DNA of 59,408 nucleotides from Paenibacillus tundrae (GTDB lineage Bacteria > Bacillota > Bacilli > Paenibacillales > Paenibacillaceae): NCBI RefSeq assembly GCF_030812775.1, contig NZ_JAUSTI010000027.1, positions 1-59,408 on the forward strand. Reading direction: 5' to 3'. The notes below the pieces were generated by a model. The model was not told the DNA's origin, searched no databases, and saw only the letters and a list, made by a program, of their open reading frames with translations. This document shows, in pieces, positions 27,843-36,753 of this stretch (positions are counted from its first letter, which is position 1; each line of letters starts with the position of its first letter). Both the position numbers and the translations under genes were made by a program.

Positions 27843-28741
27843 GCATCAAAAGTTGGAAACGCCGCGGGGATTGGCTTGAACTGATGCCTGGTAAAGTGGT
27901 GACGGGTAGTTCGGACAAGCAGATGGCTGCAGAGCAATGGCTGCAATCTGAACTACAGCTCCCTGAGAAAATGCTTCGTCAGTTACAAGCGAATCAGGGC
28001 ATACAACTTGCAGGGGACCGACTTCGGCTGGCCCTTTTTGCATCTCGCCCCATTGATGTTGAACCACGCTGGGCGGAGATTGATGTGTTATATGAGGATG
28101 ATTTCTGTCTGGTTGTACACAAACCTGCCGGGATGAAGCTGCACCCGGATGGGAGCCGAGCAGACACTTCAATTACACTGGATCATGCAGTTGCTTCCTA
28201 TTATGAGATGAGCGGCATTCAGGCAAGCGTACGTCATGTGCACCGATTAGATGAAGATACAACCGGCCCTGTGTTATATGCCAAAAATGCTTTTGCCCTC
28301 GCCAAACTGGATGAAGCGATGCGCAATAAAGAGATTGGACGCCATTACGTGGCGATTGCTGGGGGACAGATACCCCAGACGTTACAGCTAATTAATGCGC
28401 CCATTGGTAAGGACAGGCATCATAAGCAACGTAGACGTGTCTCTCCGAATGGACAGGAGGCGATCACTCACATTCAGCTTGTAGAAGTCTTTCCGAAAGC
28501 GACTTTAGTTCGACTGACGTTGGATACTGGGCGCACACATCAGATTCGGGTTCATATGAGTTATGCGGGACATGCTCTAATTGGAGACGAATTGTATGGG
28601 GGTGCGCCGGATCGCATTGGACGTCAAGCTCTCCATGGAGAGCTATTAGTGTTCAAGCACCCTCTTACCGGAGCGGTAATTAAAGTCGCTGATCCTTGGC
28701 CCGATGATTTTAAACAACTGATTGATCGTGTAAGCAAATAA
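27839..28741 (+). CDS. RluA-family pseudouridine synthase
   Basis: A 300-residue RNA pseudouridine synthase. The catalytic motif is HRLDEDTTGPVLYAK (Asp after RL), and the family hallmarks LHPDG and LDTGRTHQIRVHMSYAGHALIGDELYG are intact. The N-terminal part lacks a clear S4 domain but shows a basic RNA-contacting segment. It resembles the RluD/YjbO-type enzymes of Bacillales, whose exact target (rRNA or tRNA uridines) cannot be told from sequence. Its start overlaps the hemL stop by four bases. The link to haem synthesis is one of shared transcription; a functional link is not evident. Confidence 0.9.
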   Translation: MSIKSWKRRGDWLELMPGKVVTGSSDKQMAAEQWLQSELQLPEKMLRQLQANQGIQLAGDRLRLALFASRPIDVEPRWAEIDVLYEDDFCLVVHKPAGMKLHPDGSRADTSITLDHAVASYYEMSGIQASVRHVHRLDEDTTGPVLYAKNAFALAKLDEAMRNKEIGRHYVAIAGGQIPQTLQLINAPIGKDRHHKQRRRVSPNGQEAITHIQLVEVFPKATLVRLTLDTGRTHQIRVHMSYAGHALIGDELYGGAPDRIGRQALHGELLVFKHPLTGAVIKVADPWPDDFKQLIDRVSK

Positions 28742-28744
28742 TGC

Positions 28745-28793
28745 GTGTTCAAAACATCCTTCGTCATCAAAAGCGGACTTTTTGAACAACCTC
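28745..28793 (+). repeat. Dispersed hairpin element, copy 1
   Basis: GTTCAAAA and TTTTTGAAC form the outer stem of a hairpin whose 3' end reads TTTTTGAACAACCTCTAATA. A related element with the same 3' end (one or two changes) and a similar outer stem lies at 36668-36729 upstream of spoIIB. Both are on the + strand, in spacers ahead of sporulation genes. Confidence 0.55.
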
Positions 28794-28941
28794 TAATAGG
28801 TAATAAATACAGAAGGTTTGAACAAAGGTGGCATGCTCATCTCATCCATGGCATATAGATTGGGTAACGAAGGATTTAGACCATGGATCAGTCCCATGAG
28901 AAGGATCATGGTGAACATATGCCGAAAGGAGGACGCCACCT

Positions 28942-30471
28942 TTGTTGAATCAACCATATGGTTTACGGTTCGATATTTATGAGCGCGTTCATTTGTCTGA
29001 GGGAGTCCCTGCAATTGAAGAGTTGGAGGAAATTGAGTTATACCCACGTATTCAAGTCATTGGTCAAGATGATCATGCCACACTGAGAGGTCATCTTCTT
29101 CTCACAGGTACGTACCGCGGCGAGGATACAGCTTCAGAAGAGCTTAAGCATTTTATTCCTGTTGAAATCACGGTACCCTTGAATCGAGTAAGATCCATTG
29201 AGGACATTTCTATTGAAATCGAAAATTTTGATGTCGACTTGTTATCGAATCGCAGTCTGAATATTACAGGAGTTCTATCCCTTCGAGGTATTGAAGGTTT
29301 CCCAGTCGAAGAACCCCAAGTATGGACAGCCGATGAGTTTACGGTCGTACATTCGCCAGATCAGCAGCAGGGTCAGCGTTCCACAGATTCAGAATTAGAG
29401 CAGGAAAATAACCTGAATACCTTTGCACAAGAATACTTGCTGCAGCGAAGTGAAGAGGAAGGACTTATCGAGTCAGCAAATGCTGCATTGGATGGTCAGT
29501 TCGATGATGGTTCACAGCAAGCAGCGGATGAGCCGATTCGCAACGAAGATGCGGAGCAACCAGAGCTATTATCCCAGTCCTTCGCGGAGCCTACCTATGC
29601 AGAGCAACCGGAAGCCGAGGATGAAGCGTACAGACCTAACGCTGTGGACGAGGCGTATACCTCTTTCATTTTCCAAGGAGAGGAACCAGCTCAGAATGAA
29701 GTCGCTGACACGCCATCATCGGTATCTTCCTTTTTGGCTGAAACTGCGGATCGTCTAGCCTCTTATCCTGAATCAGAGCCCTTAGTACCGCTGGCTGAAG
29801 AACCATCGTCTGTTTGGTCCGAGCCTTCTGTGGAGACCTTACATACGAATGCTGGATTAGACCAGCCAACAGCTCAAGAAGAGACGCCCAATGTGTGGCA
29901 TTTTGAATCTGCTCGATCGGTTCCTGAACAGGAGGATCCCCCAGTTGCCGAAGCTCAGGAGAACTGGCAGGAAGTGTTTGCCCCTTCTGATTTAGAAGCG
30001 GAAGGAGCAGACCGACCTTTACAGGAGGCTTTGGATGCAGAAGTAATTGCTCAACAAAGTGCGCTTATCCCTGAACCTGTAGCTGAGACGGAAGACAAGC
30101 CGGAGCTCAAAGTGGCTTTTGGTAGCAAAAAAGAATCCTCTCTAAGAGAGGAAAATGGAGTGGGTATCTCCTCCTTGTTATCCTCTGGCAGAGCTGTACG
30201 TGAGGCAGATGCAGATCGTGAAGATGACGTGTCCACAAATGCAGCGCCGGTAGAGGCTTATTCGTCTGATGACGGGCAATGGAAGAATCTATTCCTTGGT
30301 ACAATTGTGGAACAGACCCCATTCCGTAAAGTGAAATTATGCATAGTTCAGCGAGAAGAGACGCTGGATACGATTGCAGATCGGTACCAGTTAAGCACCC
30401 GGGAGCTTCAGCTCTATAATCGTTTATCCGAGCAGGTTGTTGAAGAAGGGCAGATCTTATATATACCGTAA
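28942..30471 (+). CDS. spoVID: Spore coat morphogenetic protein SpoVID
   Basis: A 509-residue protein with the SpoVID layout: a folded N-terminal domain (about 1-145; YGLRFDIYERVHLSEGVPAIEELEEIELYPRIQ), a long acidic Glu/Pro/Ser-rich middle (about 150-455), and a C-terminal LysM domain (about 463-509; CIVQREETLDTIADRYQLSTRELQLYN). In B. subtilis SpoVID guides encasement of the forespore by coat proteins and binds SafA, a candidate for which lies at 57203 here. TTG 28942 is used because AAAGGAGG lies 9 bases upstream; TTG 28945 is the alternative. The gene occupies the same place as in B. subtilis, between hemL and valS, though here a pseudouridine synthase intervenes and ysxE is missing. Confidence 0.9.
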   Translation: MLNQPYGLRFDIYERVHLSEGVPAIEELEEIELYPRIQVIGQDDHATLRGHLLLTGTYRGEDTASEELKHFIPVEITVPLNRVRSIEDISIEIENFDVDLLSNRSLNITGVLSLRGIEGFPVEEPQVWTADEFTVVHSPDQQQGQRSTDSELEQENNLNTFAQEYLLQRSEEEGLIESANAALDGQFDDGSQQAADEPIRNEDAEQPELLSQSFAEPTYAEQPEAEDEAYRPNAVDEAYTSFIFQGEEPAQNEVADTPSSVSSFLAETADRLASYPESEPLVPLAEEPSSVWSEPSVETLHTNAGLDQPTAQEETPNVWHFESARSVPEQEDPPVAEAQENWQEVFAPSDLEAEGADRPLQEALDAEVIAQQSALIPEPVAETEDKPELKVAFGSKKESSLREENGVGISSLLSSGRAVREADADREDDVSTNAAPVEAYSSDDGQWKNLFLGTIVEQTPFRKVKLCIVQREETLDTIADRYQLSTRELQLYNRLSEQVVEEGQILYIP

Positions 30472-30490
30472 CCGAAATTAATGAGTGAAC

Positions 30491-30523
30491 TTCACCCGTT
30501 ATCTCTAGAGATGGCGGGTTTTT
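30491..30523 (+). terminator. Terminator of spoVID
   Basis: ACCCG-ATCTC and GAGAT-CGGGT pair with small bulges, followed by six Ts. Confidence 0.8.
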
Positions 30524-30654
30524 TGCGGCTTTTTTTGAAAAAGCGAAAATGTTATGTTCGTTTGTGTTCTGAAGCGGGCTTCATTGACGACATCTTAGTG
30601 GTTAAGTTTATTGGCTAAGTATGCATGGGGTTGCCTTATTCCGCCGTTACCAGG

Positions 30655-30683
30655 TTGACTATCGCGCATGGTCAGGGTATGAT
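30655..30683 (+). promoter_or_regulatory. Sigma-A promoter of valS
   Basis: TTGACT (30655-30660), a 17-base spacer, TATGAT (30678-30683), placed just before the T-box leader. Confidence 0.85.
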
Positions 30684-30715
30684 GTGTTTAGGTTTTTTGA
30701 AGAATAACTTGGATC

Positions 30716-30995
30716 GGGAGTAGTAGACAGGATGACCTTTCAGAGAGTGGGATTGTATCGCTGAGAAATTCCGCAGGAACCAACTGTTCGAAGTCGCCCG
30801 GGAGTTGCCTATTTGAATTCACGGAATGATCTGATGGATGATTTCATTGTGAGGTAGGATAGGCCGGTAGCAGCCGTTATCTGCTTGAAGTGTCACGTGT
30901 ACCCGTAAGGGAGATCTGTATTTTTTGGTCTGCGTGAAACAAAGGTGGTACCGCGAAAGCTAACCTTTCGTCCTTTGATGGATGAAAGGTTTTTT
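30716..30995 (+). ncRNA. T-box leader of valS (valine-responsive)
   Basis: The conserved T-box sequence AGGTGGTACCGCG is at 30943-30955. Stem I contains AGAGAGTG and a GGGATT/AATTCC distal helix. On its 3' side GAAGTCGCC carries the specifier GTC (30793-30795), a valine codon. The terminator AACCTTTCGTCC/GGATGAAAGGTT with a T-run (30962-30995) competes with the antiterminator that includes the T-box. Uncharged tRNA-Val would bind and allow transcription into valS. The specifier was assigned from local context and agrees with the gene downstream. Confidence 0.95.
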
Positions 30996-31036
30996 TGTTT
31001 TTTGGCGATGATGATTAAGTAACGGAGGAATGACAC

Positions 31037-33703
31037 ATGTCTGAACAAAAAAATTCAGCTACACCTGAAATGCCAACAACCTATGATCCAAAAGCTGCCG
31101 AGCAGAAATGGTACTCCTTTTGGACGGAGCGTGGATATTTCAAGGCAGGACAACGTAAGGACGCTGAGCCTTTCACAATTGTAATCCCGCCACCTAACGT
31201 AACAGGAATGCTGCACATTGGGCACGCACTTGACTTTACATTACAGGATATTCTGATCCGTACCAAACGGATGCAAGGGTATGATGCACTATGGTTGCCG
31301 GGTTCAGACCACGCAGGTATTGCTACACAAACCAAAGTTGAACAGAAGCTACGTGAAGAAGGTCTAACTCGTTATGACCTTGGACGCGAGAAGTTTTTGG
31401 ATAAAGTATGGGACTGGAAAGATCAATATGCAACAACCATTCGTCAGCAATGGGGTAAAATGGGGCTTTCTCTCGATTATTCCCGTGAGCGTTTTACGCT
31501 GGATGAAGGGTTGTCTCAAGCAGTGCGCAAAGTCTTCGTTCAATTGTACGAGAAAGGTCTCATTTACAGAGGCAAACGTATTATCAACTGGGATCCAGTA
31601 AACCGGACAGCATTGTCCGATATTGAGGTTGAATACAAAGAAGTACAGGGTCACTTGTATCATCTGCGTTATCCACTCAAAGACGGAAGTGGTTACGTTA
31701 CCGTAGCTACAACACGTCCTGAAACGATGCTTGGCGATACAGCGGTTGCTGTCCATCCAAAGGATGAGCGTTATGCAGATATGATTGGCAAAATGCTCGT
31801 ATTGCCTATTATCGGACGCGAGATTCCGATTGTTGCCGATGATTATGTGGATAAAGAGTTCGGGAGTGGTGCGGTTAAAATTACGCCTGCCCATGATCCG
31901 AATGACTTTGAAGTAGGTCAGCGTCATAATCTGCCTCAGATCACGGTCATGGATGAGACCGGTACGATGAATGAAGAGGCTGGCAAATATCAAGGACTGG
32001 ATCGCAGCGACTGCCGTAGGCAGATTGTAGCGGACCTGAAGGAACTCGGTGTACTGATTAACATTGAGGATCATACACACCAAGTTGGACATAGCGAACG
32101 GACTGGAGCTGTAGTTGAGCCCTATTTGTCCACGCAATGGTTCGTAGAGATGAAACCTCTTGCAGAAAGAGCCATTCAGAAGCAAAAAGGTGGAGATGGC
32201 GTAAACTTCGTCCCAGATCGCTTTGAGAAAACATATCTCAACTGGATCGAAAATGTTCGCGATTGGTGTATTTCCCGTCAGTTGTGGTGGGGACATCGTA
32301 TCCCTGCTTGGTATGACGAAGAGACAGGTGAAATCATCGTATCCGCAGAAGATCCAACGACCTTGCCTGAAAATGCTGGACGTAAGCTTAGACAAGATGA
32401 GGATGTATTGGATACATGGTTCAGCTCTGCTCTATGGCCGTTCTCTACACTTGGATGGCCGGAAGACACAGAAGATCTGCAACGTTATTACCCAACAAGT
32501 GTACTTGTAACGGGTTATGACATTATCTACTTCTGGGTCTCACGTATGATCTTTACAGCATTGGAGTTCACAGATGAGGTTCCGTTTAAGGATGTCTTGA
32601 TGCATGGTCTTGTTCGTGATGCAGATGGACGCAAAATGTCCAAATCACTGGGTAACGGTGTAGATCCGCTTGATGTTATCGAGAAATATGGCGCGGATGC
32701 AATGCGTTATATGATCTCAACGAGCAGTACGCCAGGTCAGGATTTGCGTTTCCGCTGGGAGCGTGTAGAGCAGGCGCGTAACTTTGCAAACAAAATCTGG
32801 AACGCTTCTCGTTTCGCTCTGATGAATCTAGAAGGGTTCACGTTCGAAGATCGCGACATCTCTGGAGAGCTTGGAACAGCAGATTATTGGATTTTGCACC
32901 GTCTGAACGAAACTTCCCGAGATATTACGCGTCTAATCGAAGCATACGAGTTTGGGGAAACAGGCCGTTTGCTGTATAACTTCATCTGGGATGATCTCTG
33001 TGACTGGTACATTGAGTTTGCCAAACTGTCATTCTACGGCGAGGATCCTGTGGCGAAGAAAAAAACACAATCCGTATTGGCTTATGTGCTGGATCAGACC
33101 ATGCGCTTGATTCATCCGTTTATGCCATATATCTCCGAAGAAATTTGGCAGCATCTGCCGCATGAAGGCGAGACCATCACACTGGCTGCTTGGCCGGTAT
33201 ATGATCCAGCTTTGGAAAACCCGGAAGCTGTTGCAGAGATGAATCTGTTGATGGATACGATTCGTGCCGTTCGTAACATTCGCGCTGAAGTGAACGTGCC
33301 AATGAGTAAGAAGATTGAGTTGATGGTGAAAGCGAACAGCCCAGAGGCGTATAGCATCATTGAGCGCAATAGCCATTACATCCAACGATTCTGTAATACG
33401 TCCGAGTTCGACAGCGGGCTTGATCTCAATTCACCGGATAAAGCAATGACTGCTGTCATTACAGGTGCTGAGCTGTATTTGCCGCTGGCAGGACTTATCG
33501 ATATTGAGCAGGAAGTGGCTCGCCTGGAGAAAGAGTTACAGAACCTTGAAGGCGAAGTACTCCGTGTAGAGAAAAAGCTGGCAAACGAAGGCTTTGTTGC
33601 TAAGGCTCCGGCCAAGGTTATCGAAGAAGAGCGTGCCAAACAAGCGGATTACTCCGATAAACGGGATAAAGTCATTGCCCGGATCAAGGAACTGAAAGGT
33701 TAA
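31037..33703 (+). CDS. valS: Valyl-tRNA synthetase
   Basis: An 888-residue class I aminoacyl-tRNA synthetase that charges tRNA-Val and edits mischarged threonine. HIGH is at residues 60-63 (GMLHIGHAL) and KMSKS at 533-537 (RKMSKSLGNG). The inserted CP1 editing domain (about 200-400, with TTRPETMLGDTAVAVHP) is intact. An anticodon-binding domain and the C-terminal coiled coil typical of ValRS (about 820-888) follow. GGAGGAATG lies upstream of ATG. Expression is controlled by the T-box leader. Confidence 0.99.
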   Translation: MSEQKNSATPEMPTTYDPKAAEQKWYSFWTERGYFKAGQRKDAEPFTIVIPPPNVTGMLHIGHALDFTLQDILIRTKRMQGYDALWLPGSDHAGIATQTKVEQKLREEGLTRYDLGREKFLDKVWDWKDQYATTIRQQWGKMGLSLDYSRERFTLDEGLSQAVRKVFVQLYEKGLIYRGKRIINWDPVNRTALSDIEVEYKEVQGHLYHLRYPLKDGSGYVTVATTRPETMLGDTAVAVHPKDERYADMIGKMLVLPIIGREIPIVADDYVDKEFGSGAVKITPAHDPNDFEVGQRHNLPQITVMDETGTMNEEAGKYQGLDRSDCRRQIVADLKELGVLINIEDHTHQVGHSERTGAVVEPYLSTQWFVEMKPLAERAIQKQKGGDGVNFVPDRFEKTYLNWIENVRDWCISRQLWWGHRIPAWYDEETGEIIVSAEDPTTLPENAGRKLRQDEDVLDTWFSSALWPFSTLGWPEDTEDLQRYYPTSVLVTGYDIIYFWVSRMIFTALEFTDEVPFKDVLMHGLVRDADGRKMSKSLGNGVDPLDVIEKYGADAMRYMISTSSTPGQDLRFRWERVEQARNFANKIWNASRFALMNLEGFTFEDRDISGELGTADYWILHRLNETSRDITRLIEAYEFGETGRLLYNFIWDDLCDWYIEFAKLSFYGEDPVAKKKTQSVLAYVLDQTMRLIHPFMPYISEEIWQHLPHEGETITLAAWPVYDPALENPEAVAEMNLLMDTIRAVRNIRAEVNVPMSKKIELMVKANSPEAYSIIERNSHYIQRFCNTSEFDSGLDLNSPDKAMTAVITGAELYLPLAGLIDIEQEVARLEKELQNLEGEVLRVEKKLANEGFVAKAPAKVIEEERAKQADYSDKRDKVIARIKELKG

Positions 33704-33782
33704 GAATATCTAGGTCGGGTGGACATGAATGACGCCATCCGGCCGCTTTTTTCAATCAAACTCATGACCGAAGGTGAAGCAG

Positions 33783-35159
33783 ATGACTGAACTTAATGAG
33801 ACAGGTGTAAATACGCCTTTACAAACGTATAACGAGGCTGTGGACTGGATTAATGGTCTTATTCCTTTTGGAATCAGACCCGGACTGGAGCGAATCATAG
33901 AATTGATGTCCCGACTCGGTAATCCACATCAACGTCTTAAATTTATTCATGTCGCGGGAACGAACGGCAAAGGTTCGACTTGCGCTTTTTTGACGTCAGT
34001 TCTTCTTCAGGCGGGATATGATGTTGGCACATTTACATCCCCGTATATCACGAAGTTTACGAACCGTTTTCAGTATAACGGGGAAGATATTCCTGAAGAG
34101 ACGTTGTTGAAATTGTCGAATCGATTACATCCTTTGGTACATGATATGGCGGATACCGAGCTTGGTTCACCTACAATGTTTGAGGTATCGACGGCACTTG
34201 CCCTCCTTTACTACGCGGAAGAGTGTTACCCCGATGTTGTAGTATGGGAAACCGGGCTGGGGGGAAGGATGGACGTAACGAATATTGTTACACCTGTCGT
34301 ATCGATCATCACTAACATTGGTATGGATCATACAGATGTACTCGGCGATACCATTGAATTGATTGCAAGCGAGAAGGCGGGGATCATTAAACCGGGTGTG
34401 CCGGTCGTTACTCTCGCAACTCAACCTGAAGCAGTGAAGGTGATTGAGGAGACGGCAGAACGACTTCGATCAACCGTATACTTGGCTGGTAGACAGTTTA
34501 CTTATCATAGGCTGGATAGCGACGAGAAGGGTCAATCTATTCATTTTACAGGACCTTTCCGTGAGTTGGACGTTCGTATTCGTATGCAAGGTGTGCATCA
34601 ATGCGACAATGCAGCGGGTGCGCTTATGGTACTTGAATTGCTACGCCAGTACATGGCATTTATGTTGGATGAAGAAGATATTCTACTTGGAATGGAGCAT
34701 GCCTTCTGGGCAGGACGGTTCGAGAAAGTCATCGACGAACCCCGAATTGTTCTGGACGGAGCACATAATCCTGAAGGTGCTGAATCCCTAGCCAAGAGCA
34801 TTATCGACGTATATCCCCACAATAAGTTAAATTTGATGATGGGTATGCTGGCGAATAAGCATCACGAAGCGTATTTGCAGCATATACTGCCACTAGTGGA
34901 TACGCTGATCCTGACCGAACCAGACTTCCGACGCAAAATGGATGCGGCCGATCTGCTGCAGATTGTCGAACGAGTACGTCCTGCCATTGCGAAGCCGGAG
35001 CTGGAAATCATCGTCGAGCCTGAATGGGCGAAGGCACTTGATCTATTGAAGTCACGGACGGAAGCGGAGGATCTGGGGGTAGTGTCTGGTACACTGTATT
35101 TAATTGCAGATGTGCGAGCAGCCCTTTTGCATCAAACCGATTCTGAAAAAGGTTGGTGA
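33783..35159 (+). CDS. folC: Folylpolyglutamate / dihydrofolate synthase
   Basis: A 458-residue Mur-ligase-family ATPase that adds glutamate to folates (and in many bacteria also forms dihydrofolate). The P-loop GTNGKGSTCAF lies near residues 50-60 behind the usual HVA, and FTSPYITKFTNRFQYNGEDI, WETGLGGRMDVTNI and DGAHNPEGAESL follow as in FolC. ATG 33783 has GAAGGTGAAG upstream; an in-frame GTG at 33774 falls inside that site. It follows valS by 79 bases without a clear terminator, so it probably shares the T-box-controlled transcript, as in Bacillus. Confidence 0.96.
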   Translation: MTELNETGVNTPLQTYNEAVDWINGLIPFGIRPGLERIIELMSRLGNPHQRLKFIHVAGTNGKGSTCAFLTSVLLQAGYDVGTFTSPYITKFTNRFQYNGEDIPEETLLKLSNRLHPLVHDMADTELGSPTMFEVSTALALLYYAEECYPDVVVWETGLGGRMDVTNIVTPVVSIITNIGMDHTDVLGDTIELIASEKAGIIKPGVPVVTLATQPEAVKVIEETAERLRSTVYLAGRQFTYHRLDSDEKGQSIHFTGPFRELDVRIRMQGVHQCDNAAGALMVLELLRQYMAFMLDEEDILLGMEHAFWAGRFEKVIDEPRIVLDGAHNPEGAESLAKSIIDVYPHNKLNLMMGMLANKHHEAYLQHILPLVDTLILTEPDFRRKMDAADLLQIVERVRPAIAKPELEIIVEPEWAKALDLLKSRTEAEDLGVVSGTLYLIADVRAALLHQTDSEKGW

Positions 35160-35164
35160 AAGTT

Positions 35165-36535
35165 TTGTTAAATACATCGGAACACGTTCATTTTATAGGA
35201 ATTGGCGGATATGGTATGAGTGCCATCGCCAGAGTTATGCTTGAGATGGGATACACCGTTACCGGATCGGATGTCGCTTCACAGGAGTTGACCGAGAAGT
35301 TGGCAGCCAAAGGAGCGAAAATATATATCGGACATACGGCAGAGCACGTTAACGGCGCTGACTTGGTTGTGTACTCAACGGCAGCTCCGGCTGACAATGT
35401 GGAACGGGTTGCGGCAGAGCAGCTCAATATCCCGATTTTGCACAGAGCTCAGATGCTTGCGCGTCTGTTGAACGAGCGTAAGGGAGTGGCTGTTGCTGGG
35501 GCGCACGGTAAAACTACAACCTCGTCTATGATTGCCCTTGTTATGGAAAAATGTGATACAGACCCAACGTATATTATCGGTGGGGAGATTATGAATGTGG
35601 GCACCAACGCGAAGGCTGGTCAAGGCGACTGGGTCGTTGCTGAAGCCGATGAGAGTGATGGTTCATTTTTACAATATCATCCATGGCTCGGCATTGTGAC
35701 CAATATTGAAGCTGATCATTTGGAGAACTACAACAGCGACTTCGAGGAACTCAAAAAAGCGTATGTGCAGTTTTTGAGTCAGATTCGTCCAGAAGGCACG
35801 GCGATCGTATGTGCTGACGATGAGAATGTGCAAGCCATTCTTCCGGCATTGAAGTCACGTGTGACCACGTATGGTATTGATCATGCTGCGGATTATACAG
35901 CAACAGATATTGTGCTGGGCGATCGCCGCATTTCATTCACGATGAGTCACCAAGGTGCTGCGATGGGAACCGTTGAACTGTCTGTACCGGGTAAACATAA
36001 CGTTTATAATGCTATGGCTACAGTCATTACTTGTCTGGAAGCAGGTATTCCATTCGAGCAAATTACGGCTGCGATTATTCAGTTTCATGGAGCCAAACGC
36101 AGATTCCAGGTGCTGGGTGAAGCACGTGATATGTTGATTATCGACGATTATGCCCACCATCCAACGGAAATTGAAGCGACCATTAGTGCAGCCAAAGCGA
36201 CAGGAAAACGGATTATTGCCGTGTTCCAGCCGCAGCGTTACACACGGACGTTCTTCTTGCTGGATGCGTTCAGTCGTGCTTTTGCGGAAGCAGATGAGGT
36301 GCTGATTACAGACATTTACTCACCTGCTGGTGAAAAAGAAATCGAAGGTGTTCATTCTGCGAAATTGGTAGAATTGATTGTTCAGAACAGCAATGCTTCA
36401 GCGCGATATCTTCCAACGAAGGAAGATGTTGTGGCTGATCTGCAGTACCGTTTACAGCCAGGAGATCTTGTACTTACAATGGGTGCAGGGGATATTTGGA
36501 AGGTTGGCGACACGCTGGCCAAATCTTTGAAATAG
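35165..36535 (+). CDS. murC: UDP-N-acetylmuramate-L-alanine ligase
   Basis: A 456-residue cytosolic ligase that adds L-alanine to UDP-MurNAc, the first amino acid of the peptidoglycan stem. HFIGIGGYGMSAIARVMLEMGY is the N-terminal nucleotide-binding motif, GAHGKTTTSSM the P-loop, VAEADESDGSF and DDYAHHPTEIEATI the substrate region. The start is uncertain: TTG 35153, GTG 35156 and TTG 35165 are all in frame and the first two overlap the folC stop. I use TTG 35165 because it begins at the family-like LNTSEHVHFIGIGG. Close linkage to folC suggests co-transcription. In B. subtilis murC lies elsewhere. Confidence 0.95.
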   Translation: MLNTSEHVHFIGIGGYGMSAIARVMLEMGYTVTGSDVASQELTEKLAAKGAKIYIGHTAEHVNGADLVVYSTAAPADNVERVAAEQLNIPILHRAQMLARLLNERKGVAVAGAHGKTTTSSMIALVMEKCDTDPTYIIGGEIMNVGTNAKAGQGDWVVAEADESDGSFLQYHPWLGIVTNIEADHLENYNSDFEELKKAYVQFLSQIRPEGTAIVCADDENVQAILPALKSRVTTYGIDHAADYTATDIVLGDRRISFTMSHQGAAMGTVELSVPGKHNVYNAMATVITCLEAGIPFEQITAAIIQFHGAKRRFQVLGEARDMLIIDDYAHHPTEIEATISAAKATGKRIIAVFQPQRYTRTFFLLDAFSRAFAEADEVLITDIYSPAGEKEIEGVHSAKLVELIVQNSNASARYLPTKEDVVADLQYRLQPGDLVLTMGAGDIWKVGDTLAKSLK

Positions 36536-36576
36536 CTCATTTTGTACTCAGAGAACCGAAAATATATGTGTCATGC

Positions 36577-36613
36577 AAGCCGTCTGTCTTCTTCGTGAAG
36601 CAGGCGGTTTTTG
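36577..36613 (+). terminator. Terminator of murC
   Basis: AAGCCGTCTG pairs with CAGGCGGTTT (10 bp), an inner CTTC/GAAG adds four more, and T residues follow. Confidence 0.88.
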
Positions 36614-36667
36614 TATTTAAAAGGTTCTAATCTGCCCGTTCAATGCATATAGCTGTAATACATGCTT

Positions 36668-36729
36668 GTTCAAAAAGACCGGTTTTCATGATCGTAAGGT
36701 AAAATGATCCTTTTTGAGCAACCTCTATT
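36668..36729 (+). repeat. Dispersed hairpin element, copy 2
   Basis: GTTCAAAAAG and CTTTTTGAGC form the outer stem; the 3' end CTTTTTGAGCAACCTCTATTAT parallels the element at 28745-28793. It lies directly before the spoIIB ribosome binding site. Confidence 0.55.
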
Positions 36730-36753
36730 ATGGGACAAAGGAGAGGGTTCGGG

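Noticed and set aside
28830..28862. Sigma-G/F-like promoter before spoVID (GCATG and CATATAGA)
   Set aside because: The -10 does not fit the consensus and the spacing is off; not strong enough to list.
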